Shown here one piece after another: positions 31,540-40,069 of a DNA stretch of 64,000 nt. The number at the start of each line of letters is the position of its first letter. The first letter of the stretch is position 1. The stretch covers positions 12,214,001 through 12,278,000 of the forward strand of contig OZ038456.1 in the NCBI GenBank assembly GCA_964036195.1. Direction: 5' to 3'. Origin of the DNA: Sphaerolaimus hirsutus (taxonomy: Eukaryota > Nematoda > Chromadorea > Monhysterida > Sphaerolaimidae). Both the position numbers and the translations under genes were made by a program. The notes under the pieces are model-generated. The model saw only the letters and a program-made list of their open reading frames with translations, did no database searches and was not told where the DNA came from.

Positions 31540-31910
31540 GAGAGTAAATCTATGAGTGGACATACCGACATTCGGACAAAGATTTTTTGGAGATACCGAC
31601 ATTTGGAAAAAGTTTTTTTGGAGATAACGAGTTTCGAGTGATTTTTTCAAAAAACACGTTCAGATTTCTATACCGTAATTCGGATGATTTTTCCAATTTT
31701 GTATGGGGTTTTAGACCAATCCGTGCAATTCTATACCGTAATTCGGAAATAGATTTCTGGCAGTGGAGATACCGAGTTTCGAGTGAAATAAATGTTGGCT
31801 TTTATTGGACATACCGAGATTCGAGTGAAATTTCATCAATTTCAGGGTGGACATACTGACATTCGGATGATTTTTTTTATTTTTTTCAAGAATCGGTGTC
31901 TCTGTATCTC
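31540..31910. repeat. ACCGACATTCGG and ACCGAGTTTCGAG word region
   Basis: Repeated near-palindromic words such as GGAGATACCGACATTTGG and GGACATACCGAGATTCGAG form the subterminal filling of the 5.8 kb element near its right cap. Confidence 0.6.
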
Positions 31911-32010
31911 GGGAATGAAGTGAGATATTGAGAAAAAATTTTTCTATAATGAACAAATATATATGCATATATCAGATCTGCACCTAACTCATTTTTTGTC
32001 ATTTTGGTCC

Positions 32011-33418
32011 TTACCGACATACGGAACTAGATGCCTCATTTATGCCCATTCTTTGAAAAGAATGTGGGAACTCCACTCTGTCAATTTTTGTCAAGTGGTT
32101 TTTCATAATTGTCATCAGTTCGAGCGCTCTTTCATCTTCAATTAGTTCATCCCATTGTGTCGTTTTTGTTTCTTGCAGCAGCACTGATAACTGGGCTTTC
32201 AAAGTTAATGTCACTGGTGCTGTGAATCCGATGGGGTCATATGCTGAGGCCAACAGTTTATTCAAATTTCGTCTTGTGGGTATTGTAATGCTGTCAATTT
32301 GTAATTTTGGCGTTGAAATTGCCAGCATGTCTGTTTTGTGATTATATTTCATTCCCATGACTGCTACAATTTTGTTCATCTTCGGGCTTCTGTTGTTTTC
32401 TGCTATTTCTTTCATGACTGATTTAGAATTCGACAGCCATTCTCTCATGTTCATTGAGCACTTGTTGAAGAGGGCTTTAACTTTGTAGTACAGCTCCAGC
32501 ACTTCGTTTTCGTTGGTGACGCTCATGATGAAGTTGTCGATGTAAATGTTGTTAATTATCATTGCAATTTGGTTTCGTTCAACTTCGTTTTCTTCATACT
32601 CGTTCATGTTGTTTATTGTCAAGTCTAGATGGTATTTTATAACTGCTCCCAAAATTGATGGGCTGCAGACTAAACCAAACAACACTCGTTTGAACCGGAG
32701 TACCATGAGATTATTTTCAGTTATCGGTTTTGAGGCGTCTTTCAGCCAAAAAAATCGAGTGCAATCTCTTGCTGGTTCGTGTAATCCAATTTGAAAGAAT
32801 GCTTTTTTCAATGTCCGCAATTAATGCTAAATTACCTGCTCTGAATCTCAGGAGCAGGCCCAAAAGTAATGGTGTTGTGATTGGCCCTCTGAATAAACAT
32901 TCATTAAGACTGGGCTTACCTGCCGATCCATCGTATACAATCCTGCATGACGTGGATTTGCCCGGTGTGATAACTGGCTGGTGCGGTAGGTAGTGAACTC
33001 CCTTGTTGTCTGTTTTGTCATCACAGATCTCAATTATCCCTTTTTCTAATTGGTTGTCCAAAACTTTCCGGTATTGTTCGAATAAGTTTGGGTCCTTTGC
33101 AAATCTTCTTATCAGCGATTTGAACCTTGCCAGGGCTTCAGCTTTTCCCGTTGGCAGGTTGCCGATGTTCTCTTTGTATGGCCAGTTGATGTAATATCGT
33201 TTGTCGTTGTCGTTTAATTTAATACTATTTAATATCATTTCTTCCGCGATGTCGTCATCAATTGCATAAGGATCGTCAGTGATTCCTACTGCTTCTAAGC
33301 TGTGAAATTGTCGTAGGGTCTCTTTTCCAATGGCCACTGCGGTCGAGCCACACGTTGCAGACATTGCGAAATCCATGTTGTTGTTATCTATTTGTTGTTC
33401 ACTTGCTCCTGCTAGCAT
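32011..33418 (-). pseudogene. BEL reverse transcriptase
   Basis: Minus-strand coding in two overlapping frames (33418-32717 and 32820-32042). Visible motifs are LPHQPVITPGKSTSCRIVYDG, ALIADIEKAF with the first catalytic Asp (at the frame change near 32805, next to a T6 run), and a second catalytic loop reading YIDN near 32540, where YVDD is usual. The C-terminal thumb and the start of RNase H follow, to the element border at 32041. Bases 32011-32037 belong to the inserted element. The family assignment is firm. Activity is doubtful because of the shift and the Asn. Confidence 0.88.
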
Positions 33419-33647
33419 GAAGTGTGGAGCTCACAACCAATAGGCCTGATGGTAATTGGAGCCCAGTTTGCTTTATATTGAATTTCCAGAAATTATCTTG
33501 GCCAATTACGACAGCTGGCTGTTGCAATTTGCTTCCCGTTAATTGTGTCGTCGTTTCAAATTTCTCGGCGAACAATTCGTCAGCGTTTATTCCCCATGTG
33601 TTGTATATCATGTTTTTGTCGTTTATTGACAGTGGGGGGGTTGGCAA
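33399..33647 (-). pseudogene. BEL protease to reverse transcriptase linker
   Basis: Open segment between protease and reverse transcriptase. Its frame differs by one base from the upstream protease frame, and the switch coincides with a run of seven G at about 33632-33638. No domain of its own beyond the usual BEL linker. Confidence 0.6.
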
Positions 33648-34492
33648 TATGTGGCTAGTTCCAGGACTGCCCTTACTAGCATGCTTAGATCCTCATATCC
33701 TAAGTGTTGTTGTGGTATTGTGATTTCTACCAGTTTCGCTTTTACTTTAAGCGGGTGGGGGGTTGCGAACACATTCATGCTCAGCATGAGGTCCCCTTTG
33801 TTGTCAAGTTCTATTTCATGTGCCAGGTCTTGTCGTATATAAGAATATTCACACCCAGTGTCAAAGAAAATGTTCACATGTTCTGACATGATTCCAGTTT
33901 CTTTATTTAGAATTGGTGACTGGGCCATTTGCAACCTCATGACTTTAAAAGACAAGGACTCACTGTTGTTTTGGGTGGTCGACTTGGTGATCGCGGCAGC
34001 CGTCTCTTCTTGGTGATGCGGTCTGCTCTCTGGTTCCGGCGTGAGCTCTTCATAATAGTTTGTCGCTGCATTCGCTGTTGTTTTTTGTTCTTTTGTGTTT
34101 GAGCTGCTGCTGGATGTTGTTTTGTTGTTGGAACTTCTGTCAAACTGGTCGGGGCACAGGCTGCTGTGGTGTTTATCTTTCGCTCGGCAGTAATAACAGC
34201 TTAGCTCCATTTGGCAATTTGCTTTGTTGTGTCCCAATTTCGTGCACCTCGGGCATCTGTCCAGCATTGCTTTCAGCGCCATTTTGCGATCCTCGATCGA
34301 CAGGCACTGGTCGCAATCAGTTGTCCAGTGTTCATTGCCAGAGCAAAATAAACACCTGTAGCTCGGGTGTGGTTTTGTTTGCTTTTGTTGTTGTTGTGGT
34401 TGCGTATTTTGAGAATTTTCATAGGTACGCGGTGCGGGGCGTTGTGTTGTCGCTGCCGCGCACGTGGTGTTGTCCTCGTCTTCCTCCTCCAC
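33623..34492 (-). CDS. BEL gag zinc knuckles and aspartic protease
   Basis: About 280 residues. Three Cys/His knuckles (CLFCSGNEHWTTDC, CPRCTKLGHNKANC, CYYCRAKDKHHSSLC) typical of BEL gag, a Thr/Ser/Gln-rich linker, then an A17-type protease with FFDTGCEYSYI carrying the DTG active site. The upstream part (34783-34511) is in another frame with a stop between. The downstream frame change lies in a G7 tract. Confidence 0.85.
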   Translation of the reverse strand: MEEEDEDNTTCAAATTQRPAPRTYENSQNTQPQQQQKQTKPHPSYRCLFCSGNEHWTTDCDQCLSIEDRKMALKAMLDRCPRCTKLGHNKANCQMELSCYYCRAKDKHHSSLCPDQFDRSSNNKTTSSSSSNTKEQKTTANAATNYYEELTPEPESRPHHQEETAAAITKSTTQNNSESLSFKVMRLQMAQSPILNKETGIMSEHVNIFFDTGCEYSYIRQDLAHEIELDNKGDLMLSMNVFATPHPLKVKAKLVEITIPQQHLGYEDLSMLVRAVLELATYCQPPHCQ

Positions 34493-34510
34493 TCGTTTTT
34501 CGGAGCTGGA

Positions 34511-34783
34511 TTAGGTGACAGTACTATTATTATGACCTCCTTTAGATTTTGTTTTGTTGTTGTGTTGTTTTGAAGTGCTATCATCTTCTTTTGTCGATTC
34601 TGTTGTTTGGCATTCTAGTAGGGCTTGGGCCACATTTCCCAAAGCTTTAACAAACGTTTTGACGGTCATCGCCGGTCCATCTTCGTTGTCATCGTCGTCG
34701 TCGCGCGGGTATTCTCTCCTGAAGTCTTCGGTCACCACCAAGTGGATTGCTGGGCTGAGGTATTTCCTCAGTTCACGCAGCAC
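34511..34783 (-). pseudogene. BEL gag, central segment
   Basis: Minus-strand open segment between the capsid part and the knuckles. It has an acidic run DDDDDNED and a Ser/Thr/Lys/Asn-rich end. It is separated from both neighbours by frame changes. Confidence 0.6.
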
Positions 34784-34894
34784 AGCCCCTTACTCCGTGT
34801 TCTCTCCGCGCTCTGCGAGTTGACTAAGTGTTGTACCGACGTCCCATCTGAAACGCATGAGGCTGTCACCTCTCATTGTTGGGGGTTGTAAATT

Positions 34895-35674
34895 CTATAA
34901 TTTTTCCCATAATGTGTTGGTTACATGTGTTGTATTGCCAAAATTAGATTTTAACAATTTTATTGCTGTCAGGTAATCAGCACCATCCATTTTTAGTCTG
35001 CCAAGTAATTTTTTGGCTTCACCTTTGAGTGAATCATTCAGGTAGGTGAATTTCAAGGTGGAATTCATTTTCTTTTGTTGGTGGATTTGAGTTTTGAAGA
35101 TGTTCCACCACCCGGCCCATTCTAGCGGGTCGCCCGAGTATTTTGGCACGTTTATCTTCGGTAATCTCACTAATTCTTCATCATCACTAGAGCTATCTAA
35201 ATGTTGTAATTTCTTTTCTAATCCACCCATTATACCTTCTTTCAGGTCTTTTATTTGTCGTTCCGTGCTGCTTTTCAAGGCATCCAGCTGGCTTTGTTGT
35301 TCTTGCATGTTTGCCAGTATTGTCATGATGCCATCCTCGCGGTACAATTTGTCATTCAGTTTCTCGTTTTCCTTAGCAGCCGCGGTAATCATTTCTGCCG
35401 TAGCAGTTGGCGCATTGGCCGCTTTCAGAATTTCTGCCATGGCTTCTTCATATTTGTCCATGGCGGTTTGTAGTAATGTTGTTTTATCTCGTATTTTTGT
35501 AAGTAGCATTTGTTGTTGTGTTGTGGCTGCTTCTGCAGTATCCCTGTTGTGGTGGTAATCTTTGTCGTTATCCACTTTAAAATATGGTATCTCGGCCTGT
35601 AGGATCTTCAAGGCGTCGGTCCTGTAGGCGTTAAGCCTCATCCTGAGCGGTCCAGTGGGAGTAACCTCGCTCAT
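34895..35674 (-). CDS. BEL gag, capsid part
   Basis: Starts at an ATG 172 bases inside the 5' LTR border. It has a long coiled-coil first half (residues 1-165). A DUF1759-like capsid motif (LPKINVPKYSGDPLEWAGWW) follows at about 165-185, then FTYLNDSLKGEAKKLL. It stops early at 34895 relative to family length (259 residues), with the rest in other frames. Forms the particle shell in BEL elements. Confidence 0.85.
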   Translation of the reverse strand: MSEVTPTGPLRMRLNAYRTDALKILQAEIPYFKVDNDKDYHHNRDTAEAATTQQQMLLTKIRDKTTLLQTAMDKYEEAMAEILKAANAPTATAEMITAAAKENEKLNDKLYREDGIMTILANMQEQQSQLDALKSSTERQIKDLKEGIMGGLEKKLQHLDSSSDDEELVRLPKINVPKYSGDPLEWAGWWNIFKTQIHQQKKMNSTLKFTYLNDSLKGEAKKLLGRLKMDGADYLTAIKLLKSNFGNTTHVTNTLWEKL

Positions 35675-35825
35675 GACGTTGTGCGCTTCGCTTTAAATTT
35701 AAATTTACCTTCTGCGTTATAAATTTTTGTTAATTTATGTTGATTTATATTTTTTGTGAAAAATTGGATGTTGTTGGGGTTTCTGTTGTGCAGGTTCTAT
35801 TTTTTGCAGGACTGAATTATTAATT

Positions 35826-35845
35826 CTATCCTTTCCGCTGCGCCA
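35826..35845 (-). promoter_or_regulatory. BEL primer-binding site
   Basis: Immediately after the 5' LTR on the minus strand: TGGCGCAGCGGAAAGG. The TGG start pairs with a tRNA CCA end. The first bases also fit the tRNA box A pattern in sense orientation. Confidence 0.6.
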
Positions 35846-36223
35846 TGTAAAGTTTCACACTATTTGGGGTTACTTTTCCTGCGTTTGCAGTGAGGAAACC
35901 TTAGCTTTCATCCAACAATTTTATTCAAGTTCTTTTGGGTTTTATACTTTATTCTATTCAATCAAACAAAGAAATCATAAATTCAGAAATCTACTTTAAA
36001 GCAAATATCAGGTTTTGCACCTGTTGCATGTTGTTAGAAAAACGGGTTGACATAAAGAATTATAAAGGCTAATAAAAACATAGATTAAATATTATAAATG
36101 TCATTACTTTTATCACCCGTTGTTTACAGCAGGCAAGAAAAGGCAAATATTTTCTAAGTGAAATGGGAATTATTCAAGTGAAACAAAAATGCAGGTTACG
36201 GTAATTTTAGGCGGAACCGCACA
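35846..36223 (-). repeat. BEL 5' LTR (378 bp)
   Basis: TG...CA ends on the minus strand. It lacks the 88-bp hairpin segment present in the other LTR. Confidence 0.93.
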
Positions 36224-36924
36224 TACAGAACCTTACTGCTGAAGTTGAACAGCTGCGTCTGCAGCTTGATCACGGAACTCAGTCGGCGGCAGTTTTCACC
36301 CAGACTGAGATGACGTTTTTTCCACCAGTCTGTGTACTTATTTTGAGTTCAAATTTTGCTGCCGTCTGAGTTCAATGCTCATTTTTCCTTTCCACCCCGA
36401 TCAGACTGGTGAAGTTGACCTTGATGGCGCCCGATTGTATCGGCGCCCAGAGTTTAGCCCACTTGTACGCTTCGACGGACACATGACTGTAAACCCAGTA
36501 GAAATACGTCGTCAAGCAGCCCTACACCTCGCTGATGTGGATACGGGTGCCCTACAAGAGCCGGTGATGCCACCAATTACTGCGCCAGACGACCACACCA
36601 GGAGTGCGCAGGCAAGCCAGCGATCTGCTGTACATCGCCTGTCAGCAACGCAGCGTTACCCTCAGCGGCACTTCAACAGGTCATTTTTCGTAAGGAGGGG
36701 TGAAGTAGTGTGAAGGCGTGAAGTTGTGGTGTGCGTGAGTAATGTGGTGCCATTGATCAGGTGCTTCACGCCTCGCCCACCAGGTAGCTATCATAACTAC
36801 CGTCATCATGGCGGACCGCGTCGCACGGCACCGCCGCGTTACATCAGGGAGATTCATTCACGCGTCACAAAAAGACCTCATTTCAATCGTCATTATGACA
36901 GGCGTGATGGCCCGACGTTTTAGC
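36224..36924 (+). pseudogene. Outer retroelement gag-like protein, second part
   Basis: Resumes the coiled-coil frame cut at 19542: with one copy of the 5-bp flank removed, the helical pattern (NLTAEVEQLRLQLDHG) continues in frame. Further on, in a shifted frame (36375-36713), come PDQTGEVDLDGARLYRRPEF and a His/Arg-rich end. A last piece (36726-36923) is rich in Arg, His and Pro, compatible with nucleic-acid binding. At least two frame changes. Confidence 0.45.
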
Positions 36925-37321
36925 GTGTGATTTCGAAAATGACAAAGTGTTTTCTCTTTTGTTTTTCTTGGAGAGAGATGATGTGGGATTAGTGATGGTT
37001 CTTTAGTTTTATGTGCGCACACTTGGTGCTTTCCATTTGAATTCTATTTATTCTCTATCATAAGTAAGCTTAATGGCCGGCAGATCAATAAACGACAGCA
37101 AACAAATCTCTCGAACACCTCTGGACAACTCACACAGGGAACGTACTTTGAAAGTACTTTCACATAGCTTTTGGGATCTTGGTTTTCACTTCCTTTCACA
37201 GTGTATTTTTGAGAATGACAATTTTTCAGTGTGCAGGATTTTCTGACAGTGATTATTTATGTTTATTTTCTTTCAATTTTTTTTACAAGGTCTACAAATG
37301 ATATAAGGCAGTGAGAAGTAT
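36925..37321. other. Possible 3' part of the outer retroelement; nothing coding
   Basis: AT-rich. Contains an ATAAACGACAGC segment but no recognisable LTR matching the region upstream of 17538. I see no gene. Confidence 0.25.
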
Positions 37322-37322
37322 A

Positions 37323-37545
37323 GTTGGCGCCACACCCATGAAAGGCGCCATGGCGCTTGGCGCTATTTTTGGGTGGCACCAGGAACAAAATGCCTGGCGC
37401 TTGGCTAGGGCTCGAAACTCGATTTTTTTCAAACTCGAGTTCGAGTCGCAACCCCAAAAATTTTCAGGTCGAGTCGGCGAGTCGAGTAGTTCAAGTGTGA
37501 AAAGTCGAGTCGAGTCAGGCAAAAAACTCGAGTCTCGAGTCGAGT
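37323..37545. repeat. Family A fragment followed by family E (TAGGGCTCGAAAC, CGAGTCGAGTC words)
   Basis: 37323-37405 has GGCGCCATGGCGCTTGGCGC words without caps. At 37406 TAGGGCTCGAAACTCGA starts a run of GAGTCGAGTC words to about 37545. The family E right cap is missing. Confidence 0.55.
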
Positions 37546-38239
37546 CGGATGCGTTACTTTTTGGTATGACCCTTGCAGAAATTTTAGATGCTGTTTTCTC
37601 TACCAATGTTTTCACACATACTTCATGAAGTCTAAATGCCAACAGTTTATTTTACTATCAAAATAAAGTGAAAATATCAGTTATTTTCTACATTCAATGC
37701 ATAACTGCATGTGTGCACTGTGCAGTTATTTTTTGTACATGACCCTATTTTATGCTTTCTCAAAAGCATAAAACAGGGCCATCTGAACGAAAAAATTCAC
37801 TTTCTGTACCCGGGTATTTAGCTCAGGAAAGTGTAAAAAAGTGTATGGGTATTTTATGAAAGTGTAAGTGTAAATATAAACACCCATTTACCCGGGTATT
37901 TCGGGTAAGTGTAAATACACTTTCGCAACTCTGAAGTATACCATAATGAATTCAATAATTACATTTACAATAATTCAATATTATAGGTTACTTCACTGCT
38001 TATGATGAACTGTATACTTTTTCCTCGAAATGCCCAATTCGAAATACCCCGCCCTGGCTGAGCGAGCATGTGAAAAATACCCCCCCCCCCCCTTGAACAA
38101 AAAGTGGCAAGCACCACCTCGTTACCCCCACTCGAAATGAGTGTAAAGTCAATGTAATTGCCAAAAACATCCACACTGATGTGGCGTAGAGGGGGTTAAC
38201 TATATAAACCCGCTTATACAACTTTCTACCACCCGAGCA
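37546..38239. repeat. AT-rich sequence with AAATACCCGGGTATTT words and a B1-type C run
   Basis: 37800-37935 has GGGTATTTxxxGTAAGTGTAAATAC words ending TTTCGCAACTCTG. 38040-38110 holds CGAAATACCCC words and a C10 run as in B1 elements. The rest is not assigned. Confidence 0.4.
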
Positions 38240-38307
38240 GTGGGAGTGAAAGCAACTTCAGTGAAGTCAAAAATAGGGTGCTGGACCTGACCGGGAAGGT
38301 GTTTATT
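38240..38307. repeat. Solo end of an L3-type foldback
   Basis: AAAAATAGGGTGCTGGACC then TGACCGGGAAGGTGTT, ending at TTA. It matches the right arm terminus of the L3 element at 24180-24215. Confidence 0.6.
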
Positions 38308-38570
38308 ATGTCTTCCAGTGTAAAAATCACTCTCACATGTAAAAACTAGTGGCATTTACATTTTCAATGAAAAGTAAACAATTCTAAATATTCTATGGAG
38401 AAAAGTACTCGCTTTTACATTTTCCAAAAAGAAAAGTATTCGATTTTACATTTTCCTGAAAAAAAGTAATTTACTTACATTTACTTGAACATAAGTACGA
38501 GTAAAAACTTATTTTACATTTTCTGTACTTGGGAGTGAGTAAGAAAGTATTTTACATATACAGGGTGGCG

Positions 38571-39394
38571 CACACCAGGTGCATGGCTTCAATTTGCTCC
38601 CAACGCGTCAATTTTGAATGAAAAGTTCTGAAATTTGTTATGACAGCAGATAAATTTCCCCCATTTGTTGTGTTAAGTGTATGATTTCATATCTCAAGAT
38701 TTCATGTCAGAACGTGAAGCACCGTTTGAAGCATGTTTGAAGCACGTGAAGTAGTTTGATATGATTTGATCCCATATATTGTGTTTGAATGTGCATGCTG
38801 TGCACACAGTTCAACAGCAACAGCAAAATTTTGAACCTTCAGATGTTGTCAAACTGACAAATCAACATGCTTCCTTGTAGCTGCATGCATGGTTTGGAGA
38901 GGAGAGACTAAACAAAATTGCTTCATTGTTTGCGTATTGTCGTGGATAATGGCAGTGGTTATGTGGAGTGACTAGTGATGTGAAAAGCCCCAGGACTTTG
39001 GCGCCAAGCACCAAAAGCGCCATGGCACTTTTCCGACTCCTAGCGCCAAGCGCCTGAAGCGCCATGTCACTTCTTGCTTTGGCGCTAGCGCCAAGCGCCA
39101 GCGCCAGGCATTTTGCTCCTGGCGTCGGGCGAAAATAGTGCCAAGCGCCAATAGCGCCATGGCGCTTTTCAAGGGCATGGTGCCAAGTGCCAATAGCGCC
39201 ACAGCATAATGGCGCGAAGCGCCAAAAGCGCCATAGCGCTTTTTGCTTTTGCGCCTGCGCCATGGCGCTTTTACATCACTAGGAGTGACATTGTTTTGCA
39301 TCGGGTAGATTTATCTTCTCACATACCAAATTTGAGCAATTTCCATTCACGTTGCCTGCAAATCGAAGCCGTGCGTCTGACGTGCGCCACCCTG
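38571..39394. mobile_element. TA-flanked element with CAGGGTGGCGCAC ends (mariner-like, non-autonomous)
   Basis: CAGGGTGGCGCACACC at the left and GTGCGCCACCCTG at the right are flanked by TA at 38569-38570 and 39395-39396. The 824-base body has no transposase frame and contains a family A element at 38973-39281. The TA target and CAGGG ends suggest Tc1/mariner type, an inference. Confidence 0.7.
38973..39281. mobile_element. Family A hAT-like element, intact with 8-bp duplication
   Basis: TAGTGATGTGAAAAGCCCC to GCGCTTTTACATCACTA, with GGAGTGAC duplicated at 38965-38972 and 39282-39289. Filled with GGCGCCAAGCGCC-like words. Confidence 0.9.
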
Positions 39395-39398
39395 TACA

Positions 39399-39869
39399 TA
39401 CCGTATTACCTCTAATATAAGGTATACCTTATATTGTTTTCGTCAGATTTTTCGAGCCAAAAGTGATGCCTTATATTAGAGGGTACCTTATATTAGAGGG
39501 TGCCTTCAATTATTTTCACCAGATTTTAAAGAAATTTTTTCCAACAGTGAACAACGATACAATTCATTCTTTCAAATAGGAATGTACAAAGTAGGTGGTA
39601 CAGTATCACTAGAAAATGGCAGAAGTCAACAAAGTGTTATCGCAGCGTCCTTCGGCACCATTTTCATCATTTTACGCCCAGTTTGGTGACCGTTTTTATG
39701 ATTTTGCGCGTTTTGGCACGCAGCCAGCTGCGCCTTATATTAGAGGTATGCCTTATATTAGAGGGTACCTTATATTTATTTCGTCGCGTTCAAAATAGCC
39801 AAAAGTTATACCTTATATTAGAGGGTACCTTATATTAGAGGGATGCCTTATATTGGAGGTAATACGGTA
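39399..39869. mobile_element. TACCGTATT-capped element, B2 type, complete
   Basis: TA then CCGTATTACCTCTAATATAA at the left, and TATTGGAGGTAATACGG then TA at the right. Filled with TTATATTAGAGGGTACC words in both orientations around a central unique block (39600-39730). Confidence 0.75.
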
Positions 39870-39943
39870 TTTATACTTTGAAAAAAGTTCAGTATTTATA
39901 ACAACTGTTAGGCATGCCTGTCCAGCACCGACAAACAACAATG

Positions 39944-40069
39944 TCAGTGTGTGCAATAGAATTTGGCCCCTGGTATAGTGCCACAGTCCACGATAACGCC
40001 GCGGGAGACAATTCCAGCTAATACAAATTTTCCATCCTCATAAACTGCCAGAGCCCCTCCGCTGTCACC
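39944..40069 (-). CDS. Protease exon 6: catalytic serine, early stop
   Basis: Acceptor TTTACAG. Encodes GDSGGALAV, then VLAGIVSRG and DCG, and stops at TGA 39946-39944 after IPGAKFYCTH, about ten to fifteen residues short of the usual end. Only about 35 bases separate the stop from a low-complexity element ending AACAACTGTTA, so repeat insertion may have removed the true end. Confidence 0.8.
   Translation of the reverse strand, partial: GDSGGALAVYEDGKFVLAGIVSRGVIVDCGTIPGAKFYCTH

Larger units (their letters stand above)
26200..32037. mobile_element. 5.8 kb palindromic element (GAGGCATCTAGTTCCG caps) inside the BEL
   Basis: The caps GAGGCATCTAGTTCCG at 26200 and its complement ending at 32037 are flanked by ATTT at 26196-26199 and 32038-32041. 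Removing the element with one ATTT joins reverse transcriptase and RNase H in frame. Inside, from left: AT-rich sequence with GAGATAACGAG words, a TAGGG element, a 39-bp array, an LTR element, a 200-base assembly gap, mirrored 90-bp repeats, an inverted 39-bp array, and ACCGACATTCGG words. The arrangement is itself a large imperfect palindrome. The caps resemble family K (GAGGCGTCTAATTC), which also shows 4-bp flanking repeats. No transposase was seen. Confidence 0.8.
19543..36223 (-). mobile_element. BEL/Pao LTR retrotransposon with env-like gene, minus strand, carrying two nested insertions
   Basis: Two direct LTRs (19543-20008 and 35846-36223) bound gag, protease, reverse transcriptase, RNase H, integrase and an envelope-like gene, all on the minus strand. 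Flanks TACGG (left) and TACAG (right) fit a 5-bp duplication with one change, the size usual for BEL. The span is 16.7 kb. Without the foldback (22793-24213) and the 5.8 kb element (26200-32037) it is about 9.4 kb, a normal size for an env-bearing BEL. I count four substitutions between LTRs over the aligned 378 bases plus one 88-bp indel, so insertion was recent, yet several frames are broken. It lies inside the coiled-coil gene of another retroelement. Confidence 0.93.
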
